This document shows positions 19,843 to 30,084 of a DNA stretch of 64,000 nt, in pieces. The notes beneath the pieces were generated by a model, which was not told the origin of the DNA, searched no databases, and saw nothing but the letters and a program-made list of their open reading frames with translations. A program made the position numbers and the translations under genes. This stretch comes from Sphingobacterium sp. PCS056 (GTDB taxonomy: Bacteria; Bacteroidota; Bacteroidia; Sphingobacteriales; Sphingobacteriaceae): the NCBI RefSeq assembly GCF_023273895.1, contig NZ_CP096883.1, positions 4,774,001 through 4,838,000 on the forward strand, written 5' to 3'. The number at the start of each line of letters is the position of its first letter. Positions within the stretch are counted from its first letter, which is position 1.

Positions 19843-19873
19843 TTTTTATTTCTTTTAGCTAATCCTAATTTGA

Positions 19874-20872
19874 TTATTGGGTAATCCGTAAACCGCCATC
19901 GATCACGTGCAGTACCCCATTTCCACTTAACATATCTTGTTTCAGTAATTTGATCTCTGAAGTATTCCCTATTCCACGTAAGCTGATCCCTTGAAAAGAA
20001 TTAGGAGCATTTGGATTGGGGACCAGTGAGATGCTGATGCTATTACCGTCCATCATGCCCTGTTGCGCCTTATTGGAAGCACCCGTACTCAGAATATAGT
20101 CGTATACAAAACGTCTATCCTTCACAATATGGTAGCGCAACAAACTTCGGAGCTTATCTGGATCTGCCAATTGGATCTGCTGCACCGTGCTATATCCCAA
20201 AGCCTGCATCGCTGCATTATTTGGTGCAAATACCGTATAGGGGCCGGCATCACTTATCGTCTGTAGCAGTCCAGAAGTTTTTAAAGCTTGTGCAAATAAG
20301 GTGATACTGGGATCAGCAGCAATAGCATTTCCAATCAAATCGTGCACATAGGGCGTCAGCACCCGATCTAAGACCTGAATCAGTCCATTGGATGCGGCGA
20401 TGTTCTGAGCCAGTACACGTGATCCGTTGAGCGTCAATACCGTATCCCCTCCCTTTAACCAATGGGTCGCATACATTTTTCCTCCGCGCGTGCGTAATTC
20501 CTGATTAAACAAAAAAGGAAGTTTATTTAACTCATATTTACCATCCAACATATGATAATGAGCAATTCTGCTGATCACTTTCGTATTTCCCGCCAAAACT
20601 GATACCGCATCGCCATAACCTGCTGCTGAAAAAGCCGCATCGGAAGGTGCCAATAAGGTATAGGGTCCTTCTCCATCCTGTAAAACTTTATCCATTCCGC
20701 TTTTACGCAAAACGGCACTAAAACTAGACAGATTAAAGTTGTCGGCTATGACCAAATTGACCCTATTATTGTCATGACTATTCAGTACCTCGTCCTTTTT
20801 ACATGAGGTCACCATGAAAGTTGCAAAAAGCAATATCCCCAATTGCTTATAATATCTTAGCTGTAGTTTCAT
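19874..20872 (-). CDS. Fasciclin (FAS1) domain lipoprotein, two domains
   Basis: A 332-aa lipoprotein (lipobox MVTSC, then KKDE). It has two FAS1 domains, about residues 45-175 and 180-330, each with the H1/H2 hallmarks: GPYTLLAPSDAAF...ISRIAHYHMLDG in the first and GPYTVFAPNNAAM...LRSLLRYHIVKD in the second, each ending in a strand such as GVLHVIDGGL. FAS1 domains mediate adhesion or ligand binding. It is one of three adjacent FAS1 genes, all minus strand, between two TonB receptors. The presumed location is the outer-membrane surface; the partner is unknown. Confidence 0.88.
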   Translation of the reverse strand: MKLQLRYYKQLGILLFATFMVTSCKKDEVLNSHDNNRVNLVIADNFNLSSFSAVLRKSGMDKVLQDGEGPYTLLAPSDAAFSAAGYGDAVSVLAGNTKVISRIAHYHMLDGKYELNKLPFLFNQELRTRGGKMYATHWLKGGDTVLTLNGSRVLAQNIAASNGLIQVLDRVLTPYVHDLIGNAIAADPSITLFAQALKTSGLLQTISDAGPYTVFAPNNAAMQALGYSTVQQIQLADPDKLRSLLRYHIVKDRRFVYDYILSTGASNKAQQGMMDGNSISISLVPNPNAPNSFQGISLRGIGNTSEIKLLKQDMLSGNGVLHVIDGGLRITQ

Positions 20873-20978
20873 CTATCGTTTATTAATCATGAGCTTACCA
20901 GCTCGTTTTGTTATTCAGCGTTCACCTGAAATCGTATCGGTATCTTGTTATTTTTCAGTTTCCATACGATTTAAGCGT

Positions 20979-22337
20979 CTACTTTAATTTAAATCCCTTA
21001 GGCAACAGCAGATTGTCCACAACATGTATCGGTCCATTGAGGGTATTGATATCGGTATCGATAATCTGTACAGTTGCCTGACCACTTTCTTTTATGGTCA
21101 TGGATAGCTTTCCATTGGATGCTGTAAAAGCAAAAGGATTTTTATAGGCATATTGCACCTGCGCATTTCCACCGATGTTGACGTAATAATCCTGTAGGAA
21201 ATCGGCCGTCAGATCATTACTAAAAAATACCGTACTATTGGGATATGCCAACCCATAAGCCGGATCTTTGATCGCAAAAAAGCGTCCCCAATCCCGATGA
21301 TAGTTGACGATACTATCCAATGGATAACCACCAGAGGGTTGGAACGTCGTCTCATCAAAATACACATGGCCTCGAGTCTCATTGAATTGAAGCATTTCTG
21401 CTACAGATTTAAATCCTGCACGCTTAAATGCAGCGTCTGTCGGTGCAAACCAAGTCGATATGGTGATATTGGGATCAGCATAGTCGGGATTGGGTGTTGG
21501 TCCGATCATCCATTTTTTTGTATAGGGCTCCCGCGCATCAGGAAAATTCTGCCAATATTCTTCAGGAGACATTTTATAACCAAATAAAGGCTCCATTTGA
21601 GTCACCATCACTTCCACGAAAGCATCATCAGAAAGACGTTGCAATTCGAGAAACATGGTAAAACGCCCATCCTGCTCCAAGGCTTCCAAAACAGTTTTTG
21701 TCGGTTTGGTAACGGTTTGCTCCAAAAAATAAAGCGCACCATTACGTGCCGGTTGATACTTCATTTTACCGGCTTTCTTTCCATTGATCAGCAATTGTTC
21801 ATCGCGTATAGCCAGATAATGTTTGTAATAGTAGGGGTCATATCGTTGGCCAAGACCTGATCCCACTCCACCTTCATAAAAAGGAACTCGTAAACCCGGA
21901 TTCATCAGCATACTTTTTACAGGTAAACTATTATCTCGAAGTTCATCACGGGATATCATACCCAAAACCGTATAAAATAACAGGAGGCTGTCTACATCTG
22001 CCCGTGGCATTTGTGCAATCTTTGCTTCGGTCAGTCCCGACGCGATCATCGCCGCATTGTTGGGAACCAACAAAGTATAGGTGGTATTCCCTCCTTTTTC
22101 CTTGATTTTCTCCTCCATGCTGCTCTTTTTCCAAGCCGTATAAAATATTGTCGCATCCGGATTTTTACCTAATATTTCGGTAACACTCTCGGTCGCATCA
22201 GGTTTATAAGGCACCTGCTCGCCTTCCGCTGCAGGCATAAACTCTGTTTTTTTACAGGCGGCAAATAACAGCGTCATGAGCAAGCCCATAAAGGCCAGCT
22301 TATATAGTGTATTGATTTGTTGCATTTTCATCAGCAT
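20979..22337 (-). CDS. Fasciclin (FAS1) domain lipoprotein, expanded
   Basis: A 452-aa lipoprotein (lipobox LLFAAC, then KKTE). It contains two FAS1-like domains, more divergent and with longer insertions than its neighbours: TTYTLLVPNNAAMIASG...LLLFYTVLG, then ISTWFAPTDAAFKRAGF...DSIVNYHRDWGRFF, ending GPIHVVDNLLLPKG. ARNGALYFLEQTV closes the first domain. The start has two nearby Met codons and the longer one is used here. Its place in the FAS1 triplet suggests a shared complex, each member perhaps contacting a different face of the receptor or ligand; that is inference. Confidence 0.85.
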   Translation of the reverse strand: MLMKMQQINTLYKLAFMGLLMTLLFAACKKTEFMPAAEGEQVPYKPDATESVTEILGKNPDATIFYTAWKKSSMEEKIKEKGGNTTYTLLVPNNAAMIASGLTEAKIAQMPRADVDSLLLFYTVLGMISRDELRDNSLPVKSMLMNPGLRVPFYEGGVGSGLGQRYDPYYYKHYLAIRDEQLLINGKKAGKMKYQPARNGALYFLEQTVTKPTKTVLEALEQDGRFTMFLELQRLSDDAFVEVMVTQMEPLFGYKMSPEEYWQNFPDAREPYTKKWMIGPTPNPDYADPNITISTWFAPTDAAFKRAGFKSVAEMLQFNETRGHVYFDETTFQPSGGYPLDSIVNYHRDWGRFFAIKDPAYGLAYPNSTVFFSNDLTADFLQDYYVNIGGNAQVQYAYKNPFAFTASNGKLSMTIKESGQATVQIIDTDINTLNGPIHVVDNLLLPKGFKLK

Positions 22338-22348
22338 AATTTGTGATA

Positions 22349-23437
22349 TTATTTAATAGCCTGTTCAGGTCTTACCAACCCCTGATTAAGATCATGTACC
22401 ACACCATTACGACACAGATAGTCCATCTTTGCCCTGATTCCATACGATACTTGAGCAATTATAGGTGCTGTGACGGTACGGTCTGCACGCAATCTGAGGT
22501 AGTAACTTAATATAAAACTGGGGTAGTCCTCTCCGGCAGCAAAACTCATCTCATGCAGATTGTTCTTTAACTGATAGGTATAGCCCCCAGTAGTCGCAAT
22601 GATCCCCATAACTTTAGCATCGGATACAAAAAAGTGTTTGTCATAGATGAGGTAAGATCCAAACAGCACATCAGCACGATATTTTTCTGGGCTTAATGTT
22701 TGTAATGTTTCTTCGGTAATACCCACTTCTTCCAATGCTTCATTGGTCGGCGCAAAGATGGTGAAGGGCCCATTCGTTGCCAGTTGATCCCATAAACCAA
22801 ATTTCTTCAACCCACTTACAAAAACACGGTAGGTAGGACGTGCTGCCAACCAGGCCTGAATAGAGGTATCAAATTGTGGTTTCATCATTTTATCCAAAAC
22901 ATACAAAACGCCATTGGCTAAAATCACATCTTTTCTAGACGCCTTTGCTCCACTAAAGAAAAGCTCATTTGTAGGCGTACCACCATTTGGTCCCACCGAA
23001 CCTAGCGAAGCATATAACTCCGAACCGGCTAGCGTGGCATAGCGCACATCTACCCCATTTGATGGGATATCCCGCAAGAGCATACGGCGAGGAAGAATAT
23101 GGTATTGGATCACTTTTTTTAAACTGTCCAGATTCATCTTATCAAAATCTGAAGGTCTAAATATGCCTAATTCATTAAATGCGGCATCTGTAGGCACCAA
23201 AACGGTATAAGGTCCCTTTTCATTTAGCATTGCCGTCAATCCCACTTTTTGCAGCGCGGCACTGAATAAGGTCATTTCATAATTATTTTTGATAAAATCC
23301 GATGCCGGACGTAAGTTCTCGTTGGGTGCGACCTCCGTTAAATCCGGATGTTCGCAAGAGAAAAGGAAAAACGAAAGCATAAACAATACGTACTGCCATA
23401 CTTGATTCCTCCTCTTATCGATTATCTTATAGTTCAT
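22349..23437 (-). CDS. Fasciclin (FAS1) domain lipoprotein, two domains
   Basis: A 362-aa lipoprotein (lipobox FFLFSC, then EHPD). FAS1 domain one spans about residues 40-185 (GPYTVLVPTDAAFNELGI, KKVIQYHILPRRM, GVLYVLDKMM) and domain two about 190-360 (GPFTIFAPTNEALEEVGI, ending GVVHDLNQGL). It lies 11 bp upstream of the next FAS1 gene and 23 bp downstream of the preceding lipoprotein gene, so all are one transcription unit. Related in architecture to, but clearly diverged from, the other two, so any duplication is old. Confidence 0.87.
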   Translation of the reverse strand: MNYKIIDKRRNQVWQYVLFMLSFFLFSCEHPDLTEVAPNENLRPASDFIKNNYEMTLFSAALQKVGLTAMLNEKGPYTVLVPTDAAFNELGIFRPSDFDKMNLDSLKKVIQYHILPRRMLLRDIPSNGVDVRYATLAGSELYASLGSVGPNGGTPTNELFFSGAKASRKDVILANGVLYVLDKMMKPQFDTSIQAWLAARPTYRVFVSGLKKFGLWDQLATNGPFTIFAPTNEALEEVGITEETLQTLSPEKYRADVLFGSYLIYDKHFFVSDAKVMGIIATTGGYTYQLKNNLHEMSFAAGEDYPSFILSYYLRLRADRTVTAPIIAQVSYGIRAKMDYLCRNGVVHDLNQGLVRPEQAIK

Positions 23438-23460
23438 ATTTAAAATCTCCTAGCTAACTG

Positions 23461-24666
23461 TTAATAAACTGGTGGTGCATATTTGCGTTGAATGGTGGTC
23501 AGGTAAATCCGGCCATTGACCACTTCTAATGTGTTGACTGTTGCAAAAGTTTGTGGATTATGGGTGCCGGAATGCACATTGACCAAGAGATTTGGCAACT
23601 GCGTTCCATTATCAGATCCTTCAAATGATACTTTGCCATTCTTCAGACAGTTCACGGATGCCCAATTGCCTCCAGTAGCAATATCACCGGAGAAAAAAGG
23701 ATTATTGGTAATATCCATACCTGGGATAAAGAAATCAAACCGTTGCCAGATATCAGTCTGGATACCGTTACTTTTACTACTTGCCCACAGCGGAAAACTC
23801 ACATAAGGACTGACCGCAGCGTTGGTATTATTACGGGTCAATCGCGTTAAAAATTTACCTTTATAACCAGGTACTGTCTGTGCCTGAACAGACGGTTTTT
23901 CTTGACTTTCATACAGCGAAAGAAAGATATTCATCTCGTCTTTGATCCCATTTTTAAAACTCCGCAATAAGTAATCATCATCTTTCAACGTCAGATCGGC
24001 CTCTAAGAAACCTGTTGCACTCATGTTGTAAAAATTGACATAGACCAAGGAATCGGAAAGTGGCAGTTTATGAAAATTCTCCTGACGCAAGAGCAATCCA
24101 TGCGTTTTGGTCACAAAATCTTTTTGCAGCAGATGCAAGGTATACACCTCTTTACTTGCTAAATGGATCACTGTATCGATTAAGATATCCGTCTTCAGGT
24201 GACTTTCTAATTCCAAAAAAGGAATGGTATTCTTTGGTCGATAGGCGAAAATAATGCGCAGGTCTCCCGACGGAACTTGAGCCCAGCTGCTTAAATCAAA
24301 TCCGTTTAAGATCGGGCCTACCAGTACATTTTCTTTACCTGGATATTCTGGGTTATCCACTGTGGTACTATTTCCGATATGTGAGGGATAAGGTGGAGCA
24401 TAAGCTGCTCTTTTATCCAGAAAGTCACCTACAATCTCGGCGCCTGTTATTGCTCCTCCTGCAGCAAAGGTAGGATTGATCAACATACAGAAATAGGGCA
24501 CTTTATCATCTTTACTGCCTAAGGTCTGAACATAATTGAGGTTGTTGAACACCCGTAGATAGGCAGGTTCGGCGATGGCTGTATATTCCACCTTATTACA
24601 ACTTGTAAATAGGGAAACACACAGCAGCCATAGTGCTAAGTAAATCGTTAATCGTTGATTTTTCAT
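23461..24666 (-). CDS. Surface lipoprotein, DUF4397-like (uncertain family)
   Basis: A 401-aa lipoprotein (lipobox SLFTSC, then NKVE). The segment AYLRVFNNLNYVQ right after the anchor resembles the opening strand of DUF4397-type domains (x-x-R-V-x-N), and DSLVYVNFYNMSATG starts a second similar unit. This suggests tandem Ig-like domains, but I am not sure of the family. No enzyme motif was seen. It takes the place a SusD or SusE/F-like protein would occupy in a polysaccharide locus, next to the receptor and FAS1 genes. Confidence 0.65.
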   Translation of the reverse strand: MKNQRLTIYLALWLLCVSLFTSCNKVEYTAIAEPAYLRVFNNLNYVQTLGSKDDKVPYFCMLINPTFAAGGAITGAEIVGDFLDKRAAYAPPYPSHIGNSTTVDNPEYPGKENVLVGPILNGFDLSSWAQVPSGDLRIIFAYRPKNTIPFLELESHLKTDILIDTVIHLASKEVYTLHLLQKDFVTKTHGLLLRQENFHKLPLSDSLVYVNFYNMSATGFLEADLTLKDDDYLLRSFKNGIKDEMNIFLSLYESQEKPSVQAQTVPGYKGKFLTRLTRNNTNAAVSPYVSFPLWASSKSNGIQTDIWQRFDFFIPGMDITNNPFFSGDIATGGNWASVNCLKNGKVSFEGSDNGTQLPNLLVNVHSGTHNPQTFATVNTLEVVNGRIYLTTIQRKYAPPVY

Positions 24667-24715
24667 ATCAATATTTTTTTAAATCATGGTCAGACAAGAA
24701 TACTTATGCCTTCCA

Positions 24716-26512
24716 TTATCGGGTATGTTTAACTAAAATCATTCTTGCTTTATCGGTCGCAGTAGCATCTTTTGAACTCTTGCCAATAAGAGCAACCGTA
24801 TATACGCCTGCTTCCTGTATGGGTTCGGGGCGTCCTGATTTCTCGTAAAGTTTTTTATTGGCGATAAAAGCTTCGTGTGTCAACACGCTGATATCGCTTG
24901 CCCAAATACCTGGAACGACATCAGGTGTCGAACGATAGACCATAAATTCAAAAGGATTATAGAGCGTTCGATATCCGATATATGGTCTTTCCATCTTCGG
25001 AATTCCAGGTTGTAGATTTTCTACCGCGTCGCGATTATCGAAAGACGTGGCAGGAGACTGTCCATTGCCCACAGTGAACGTCACATATGGATTTCCAACG
25101 GATAAGTTTAAAAAGCGTTTTGGGAAATAAAACTGATATTGTAAACGGGCAAAACTGGCATCATCCTGAGCTCCTGTATAGACCGAACCACTTAAGTCAT
25201 TGGCTACTAATAGCAGTTGAGGTTTACCATCTTGTTGGGGATAAAGCCAAATGGTATAATTTTGTGCCGGTTGCATCGCCTGCTCCAAAGACGCCAATAC
25301 TTTGCCTGATGCATCCAAGGCTTCTATCATATGTGTTCCCTGAATCATATTGAGATAATTACTGGCCTGACCAAAAGTCAAAGCATTGGCTAGTGGTTTA
25401 CCATCAACCCGAAAATTGACCGGTTGACCTGCTCGCGCATTAGCTGCTTGAATACGGGAATAGGTTCGGTTGGCAGGAGCTGCTACATCGGTCAATACCT
25501 GAAAAGCATTCTGATAATAGGAAGAGGTATTTCCGATTTCATCGACGTAGTAATTAAATTCTCCGGGAGCAACCAACAAGGTATACACGCCACCGGGTTG
25601 ATAGGTCGTGACGGGAGCGTAATGCAAATTGCTATTGCTCGAATGATCGATAGCGATCGTGGATGTCGACGGATGAAGGACAGTGTATGCGTAAGTATCT
25701 GCTCCCAAAGCTGGAATCTGCCTTCCGTCTTGGAGCAATAACCTAAACTGATAGGTACCATAAGGCAGTTCAATATAATCAGAAGCTACTGCATTTGTCT
25801 GTATATTATTGGTTTGTGTACTGACCAATGTACCATCGGCATACGCTAAAGATACGGCCCCCGTAATATCTTCCTGCATACCCAAAAGGCCCATGGTCTG
25901 ATGTTTGATAGGACCACCCAGATTGACGACTCGGATTTTAAAATGATCCGGTTTTGAAGGAGCGGAAACCGCACGTGGCACCGCTACTATATCCGGTTGT
26001 CCATCCATAAATAACGTAGGCAGCAAGAAATAATCCATCGGTTTACGGTAATCGTTGGCAGCCTGAAAAGTAATGTCCCGATCTAAAGCCCCCTGATAAT
26101 GACGTATCCCCAACGTAAGCTTTACTTGATCCTGTTGGTTAAAGAGATCCTGTGGAATTACCCAGCTTTTACCCAATCGTCCGTCTACAGGAAAATAGGA
26201 TGTACCCGGATAGCGATCCGTATCTGGAGCGTCTGGACGACGCACGATAAAATTGGTTAAACTATCTTTACCTGAAATAACCTGATTAAATCCAGCCATA
26301 TTTATAATCCGCACATTGGATCGTTCACGGTTTTCCGTTACCGCCCGATTGTCAACACCCATATCCATTTTTTCTTTCTGACAGGCCGTAAACACGAATG
26401 TGAAAAATAAAATGGCCACATACATGAGGTGGTTATCCACTAGGCGACACCAATAAGCTTGTTGCGTATGATCGCGTTTGTACTGTTTAAAGTCTAATTT
26501 TTGATATCGCAT
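24716..26512 (-). CDS. DUF4397-domain surface lipoprotein
   Basis: A 598-aa lipoprotein with a long N-region before the hydrophobic stretch and the lipobox FVFTAC, followed by QKEKMD. At least two DUF4397-like units are visible: SNVRIINMAGFNQ, and FKIRVVNLGGPIK through GTYQFRLLLQDG and GGVYTLLVAPGE; AANARAGQPVNFRVDG begins a further unit. The ORF starts 2 bp after the TonB receptor stop, so it is translationally coupled and probably the receptor's closest partner, as SusD is to SusC, although it has no SusD sequence features. Confidence 0.78.
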   Translation of the reverse strand: MRYQKLDFKQYKRDHTQQAYWCRLVDNHLMYVAILFFTFVFTACQKEKMDMGVDNRAVTENRERSNVRIINMAGFNQVISGKDSLTNFIVRRPDAPDTDRYPGTSYFPVDGRLGKSWVIPQDLFNQQDQVKLTLGIRHYQGALDRDITFQAANDYRKPMDYFLLPTLFMDGQPDIVAVPRAVSAPSKPDHFKIRVVNLGGPIKHQTMGLLGMQEDITGAVSLAYADGTLVSTQTNNIQTNAVASDYIELPYGTYQFRLLLQDGRQIPALGADTYAYTVLHPSTSTIAIDHSSNSNLHYAPVTTYQPGGVYTLLVAPGEFNYYVDEIGNTSSYYQNAFQVLTDVAAPANRTYSRIQAANARAGQPVNFRVDGKPLANALTFGQASNYLNMIQGTHMIEALDASGKVLASLEQAMQPAQNYTIWLYPQQDGKPQLLLVANDLSGSVYTGAQDDASFARLQYQFYFPKRFLNLSVGNPYVTFTVGNGQSPATSFDNRDAVENLQPGIPKMERPYIGYRTLYNPFEFMVYRSTPDVVPGIWASDISVLTHEAFIANKKLYEKSGRPEPIQEAGVYTVALIGKSSKDATATDKARMILVKHTR

Positions 26513-26514
26513 GA

Positions 26515-29500
26515 CTACAATAAATTATATGTAAAGCCTACCATGATTTCCGCACCGCGTTTATAACTACGGTTGATGTACTCGTTGCCGTACCATTTTC
26601 CTCCCGTTTGCGGATTAGCATACACCGTTTTAATCGCTGGATTCATGATATTTTTGGCAAATCCCTTAAATTGAATTCTTTTATTGATCCGTTGACTAAA
26701 GACAAAGTCCAGATAAGGCACTGGCTGTGTATATAGATCTGGCTCGCCCGTTAGATTGATCTGGACCAAGCGTTCGCCGACCATATTAAAGGTCAACGTT
26801 AGATCTGTTCCTGATTGATCATTATCATAATTTAACCAAGCGTTGATCGAATAGGGAGCTTGTTCAAACAGGGGGCTATTTTTTGGTGAATGTCGATCCA
26901 ATGAGCGATTGGCTTCATAGCGCGCCGCTGATTTTTGGATCTCACTTTGAGCAAGCATCAGGTTGGAGCCTAAGAAGAAATTGCGTAAAGGATCGATCAA
27001 AGTTCCCAAGTTTTTAACCACTTCAAACTCTACTCCCCAGACTTTACCGACATTGACATCATTCTGGAATTGTATGGTCGGAAATTCTGGGTAAGTAGCG
27101 GCCAATCCCTGAGTTTCCAGATTAAACACCTTGACCAATTGGTTTTCGATACGCTTACCGAAAGCCGAAACGGCTATAACCTCGCCTTTTGCCGGAAACC
27201 ATTCCCATCTAAAATCTGCATTTTGAGTATATTGATTTTTCAGATTTGGATTTCCAACGACCAATCCCATTTGAAAAGCGTCAAATTCAAATACATTGGT
27301 TATTTCCCGAAGCTCCGGCCTTGCCAAGGTCGTATTGACAGCGCCCCTAAAATTCATGTTATCGTTTAAGGTAAAGGTTGCATTCAACGAATAAAAAGGC
27401 TTATAACCTGTTTTATAGACCGAATTTGGATCAATCGGATTAAGCGGTATTGGAGCTTCTCCATTGGCGCCTGTTGTCAATGAAGGATCCAAAAATACGC
27501 CAGCTGTATCGACTGTAGAGCCAATATTGGTCATTTCAAATCGAACACCCCCTGCCATACGGAAACGGTCGGTCAATTTTAGATCAAGCATACCGTATAG
27601 GGCATTGGTTTCAAAATAACCGGTATAATTGTTCGGTGATTTCTGACTGTTATATAAAAATCCGCCGATAGGCATCATTCCTTCACCCTGACCTGCTGCT
27701 GGTATTTTCACTCCAATGATTTCATTACTGACCAGACGATTCAGATTACCTTCAACGTCATAGAGCGGTAATGCTTTATTTCTGGTAAAATTCGATCCTG
27801 GTAAGAACAACTGGTTTTCTGTAAAATCCCGATCCCGAAACAAATAGTTTACCCCTGTTTTGAACTCTTGCTTCTGACCTAGAAATCGGAAAGGAATGCT
27901 GATATCAGCTTTGTAATTGTAATTCTGTTCTGTCAGATTTCGCCATCTCCGGCCATTCGGCTCCGCCTGCATAATACCATAGGTACCAAATCCATTGACA
28001 TAACCTGAAGTCAAGGCATACAAATGTTGAGTATACACCTCTTGTGTTTCACCATTATTTGCGCCCACAACCGGTCTGCTATAATAACCTCCACCACGCG
28101 GGATATAGTCTGCTAAACTCGCGAAACGAAAATCAGGATCATTCTGTTTGGATTTTGAACTGGCCACATTGTAACTTAGACGAGGAGAAAGATCACCTTT
28201 TAAAAATTTGTGTTCTCCTTGTAAATTGAAGGTATTCAAGTTTCTGAACGTCCGTTTAAGCGAATAGGTTGTACTTCTCACCTCTCCCGGCAAACCCGTG
28301 TATTCGTATCGACCATTTAGGTGAGTAGATTTCGTTTCACCGCCCCAGCTCCCGAGGTACTGCATACTGATTTCATGCTGTGGATTAAATCGGTAGGTCA
28401 GTCCCACCAGCGTTCCATAATTCAAAGTTTCGGTTCCGGTATTTTCCTTATAAGTCTGATATTTGCCCATATACAGACTATTGGGTGTAATATAATTTGG
28501 AATATTGCGGACACTGTACACGTCTGGATTACCAGTTACGACTCCTTGATAGATACTATATTGTGTCAAGTCACCGCCACTGATGTCGGTTGTTCTTCTG
28601 TAATAATTACCACCTAAAATGACCCCTAACTTATGTCTCTTATTAAACAGGTCATAACTGTTTCCAAAGGTGGCCGAATACAACTGGTTCAATGGCGCTT
28701 TTTTATAGGTACTGGTCATCACAGGATCAAAGCCCTGCATAATGCCGTTAATCCGTCCCACCTCCTGATAAGCATCGTTGCTATAATTACTGTTGGCGAT
28801 CATATTGTGGATCGATGATAAGCCTGCGGGATATTCTTTTGCTAGATGTAAGAAATCAGTCGACAGATTTTTATTATTGATCTTTGTGCCCAAAAAACCC
28901 ATCTCACTATTCCAGAAACTATTGTACTTCCCTCCCATCCCAATATTGGAATTTAATCCGGTCTGTGCTATGACTTCGAAAGTCATCCGATCGGGGACAG
29001 ACTTTGTTTTCAGTTCTACAATCCCCGAAGCCGCATCTGCCGGTTTATCAGGTGTCACCGTTTTATAAATGGTGATGTTATCTAGTAAGGAAGCAGGTAC
29101 CAAATCTAAAGGGATAGAACTACGGTCAGGATCCGATGATGCTAGACGTACTCCGTTTAGCTGTCCAATCACCGATCGGTCACCAAGACCGCGTACCGCA
29201 ACATATTTATCGTCAGTAACGGTTACTCCGGTGACCCGTTGTAAAGCTTGAGTCGTGGTAATACTTCCCGTACGCTGTATCAATTCAGCCGAAATGGCAT
29301 CCTGAACAATAGATGCTCGTTTACGCTCTTCCAAAACGGCAACTTCGGTATTTGCTTTACGTCGCGCCTGTACCCTGACTTCCACCTCATCTAATGCTGT
29401 TGAAGCAGAACGCAGTTGGATTAGGATATTACGTTCGGCGGCGTTAATCGATACTTCTCGGGATTGGTATCCCAATAAGGTGAATACAAACACCTGTGTG

Positions 29501-29994
29501 CTTTTGGGAACAATGATTGTAAAATTGCCCGCGGCATCGGTGGTAGCTCCTAATTGAAGCCCTTTGACCCGAATGGTGACCCCTGCAAGAGCCGCTTTAT
29601 TATTCACATCTTGGACGCTTCCGGTGATCGTAAATTGCTGCTGTTCGGGTTTGGATTTGCTTCCAGCATTTTCTGGAGCATCGGTCACCACTACTAATTT
29701 ATTTTTAATCACATATCGAAAAGGTAGATCGGAAAAACAAGCCATTAATGCCTGTTCAATGGAAGCATCCTTCAGGTTAATATGGATCGGTTTGGTATTT
29801 TTAAATAATTCAGTATCATAAAAAAAGTCGTACTGACTTTGTTTTCTGAATTCCTGTAATATGGATGGTATGTTGCTATTTTGTTTATTCAGTGTAATAC
29901 GCTGCCCAAAAGTAGACGCACTGACCTGAACCAACAAGCAAGTCATTAACATCATGGTGATTTTCATAACACGCATGCATTGATAAAAATTCAT
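26515..29994 (-). CDS. STN-domain TonB-dependent receptor (sigma/anti-sigma signalling type)
   Basis: A 1159-aa outer-membrane receptor with signal peptide ending near SASTFGQ. Order: STN domain (~45-105, QRITLNKQNSNIPSILQEF...YDFFYDTELF), carboxypeptidase-regulatory-like domain (~120-205, FTITGSVQDVNNKAALAGVT), plug (~225-345, RVTGVTVTDDKYVAVRGLGD) and barrel. The STN domain normally contacts a FecR anti-sigma factor, and a FecR/ECF sigma pair lies directly upstream, so ligand binding should switch on this locus. It lacks the SusC-type TonB motifs and no SusD follows. The start is the first of several Met codons and could lie a few codons downstream. Confidence 0.88.
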   Translation of the reverse strand: MNFYQCMRVMKITMMLMTCLLVQVSASTFGQRITLNKQNSNIPSILQEFRKQSQYDFFYDTELFKNTKPIHINLKDASIEQALMACFSDLPFRYVIKNKLVVVTDAPENAGSKSKPEQQQFTITGSVQDVNNKAALAGVTIRVKGLQLGATTDAAGNFTIIVPKSTQVFVFTLLGYQSREVSINAAERNILIQLRSASTALDEVEVRVQARRKANTEVAVLEERKRASIVQDAISAELIQRTGSITTTQALQRVTGVTVTDDKYVAVRGLGDRSVIGQLNGVRLASSDPDRSSIPLDLVPASLLDNITIYKTVTPDKPADAASGIVELKTKSVPDRMTFEVIAQTGLNSNIGMGGKYNSFWNSEMGFLGTKINNKNLSTDFLHLAKEYPAGLSSIHNMIANSNYSNDAYQEVGRINGIMQGFDPVMTSTYKKAPLNQLYSATFGNSYDLFNKRHKLGVILGGNYYRRTTDISGGDLTQYSIYQGVVTGNPDVYSVRNIPNYITPNSLYMGKYQTYKENTGTETLNYGTLVGLTYRFNPQHEISMQYLGSWGGETKSTHLNGRYEYTGLPGEVRSTTYSLKRTFRNLNTFNLQGEHKFLKGDLSPRLSYNVASSKSKQNDPDFRFASLADYIPRGGGYYSRPVVGANNGETQEVYTQHLYALTSGYVNGFGTYGIMQAEPNGRRWRNLTEQNYNYKADISIPFRFLGQKQEFKTGVNYLFRDRDFTENQLFLPGSNFTRNKALPLYDVEGNLNRLVSNEIIGVKIPAAGQGEGMMPIGGFLYNSQKSPNNYTGYFETNALYGMLDLKLTDRFRMAGGVRFEMTNIGSTVDTAGVFLDPSLTTGANGEAPIPLNPIDPNSVYKTGYKPFYSLNATFTLNDNMNFRGAVNTTLARPELREITNVFEFDAFQMGLVVGNPNLKNQYTQNADFRWEWFPAKGEVIAVSAFGKRIENQLVKVFNLETQGLAATYPEFPTIQFQNDVNVGKVWGVEFEVVKNLGTLIDPLRNFFLGSNLMLAQSEIQKSAARYEANRSLDRHSPKNSPLFEQAPYSINAWLNYDNDQSGTDLTLTFNMVGERLVQINLTGEPDLYTQPVPYLDFVFSQRINKRIQFKGFAKNIMNPAIKTVYANPQTGGKWYGNEYINRSYKRGAEIMVGFTYNLL

Positions 29995-30070
29995 ATGTAT
30001 TTATTGTCCTTTCACAAGACTATATAGCAGATTCATGACGGGTGTTTACCCAATGCAAATGAATATTTTA

Positions 30071-30078
30071 TATATTTG
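30071..30078 (+). promoter_or_regulatory. Candidate plus-strand -7 box (TATATTTG)
   Basis: An exact TAnnTTTG match on the plus strand in the gap between the TonB receptor and fecR, both of which are on the minus strand. A -33 TTTG is not clear (TTTA lies at 30045-30048, slightly far). It would drive a short transcript ending at the hairpin at 30141-30167. Confidence 0.4.
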
Positions 30079-30084
30079 TTGTCG

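Noticed and set aside
26515..29994. Calling the STN receptor a classical SusC
   Set aside because: No SusD follows, no glycan enzymes are linked, and the plug sequence (VAVRGLGDR) is of the general TonB-receptor type rather than the SusC type.
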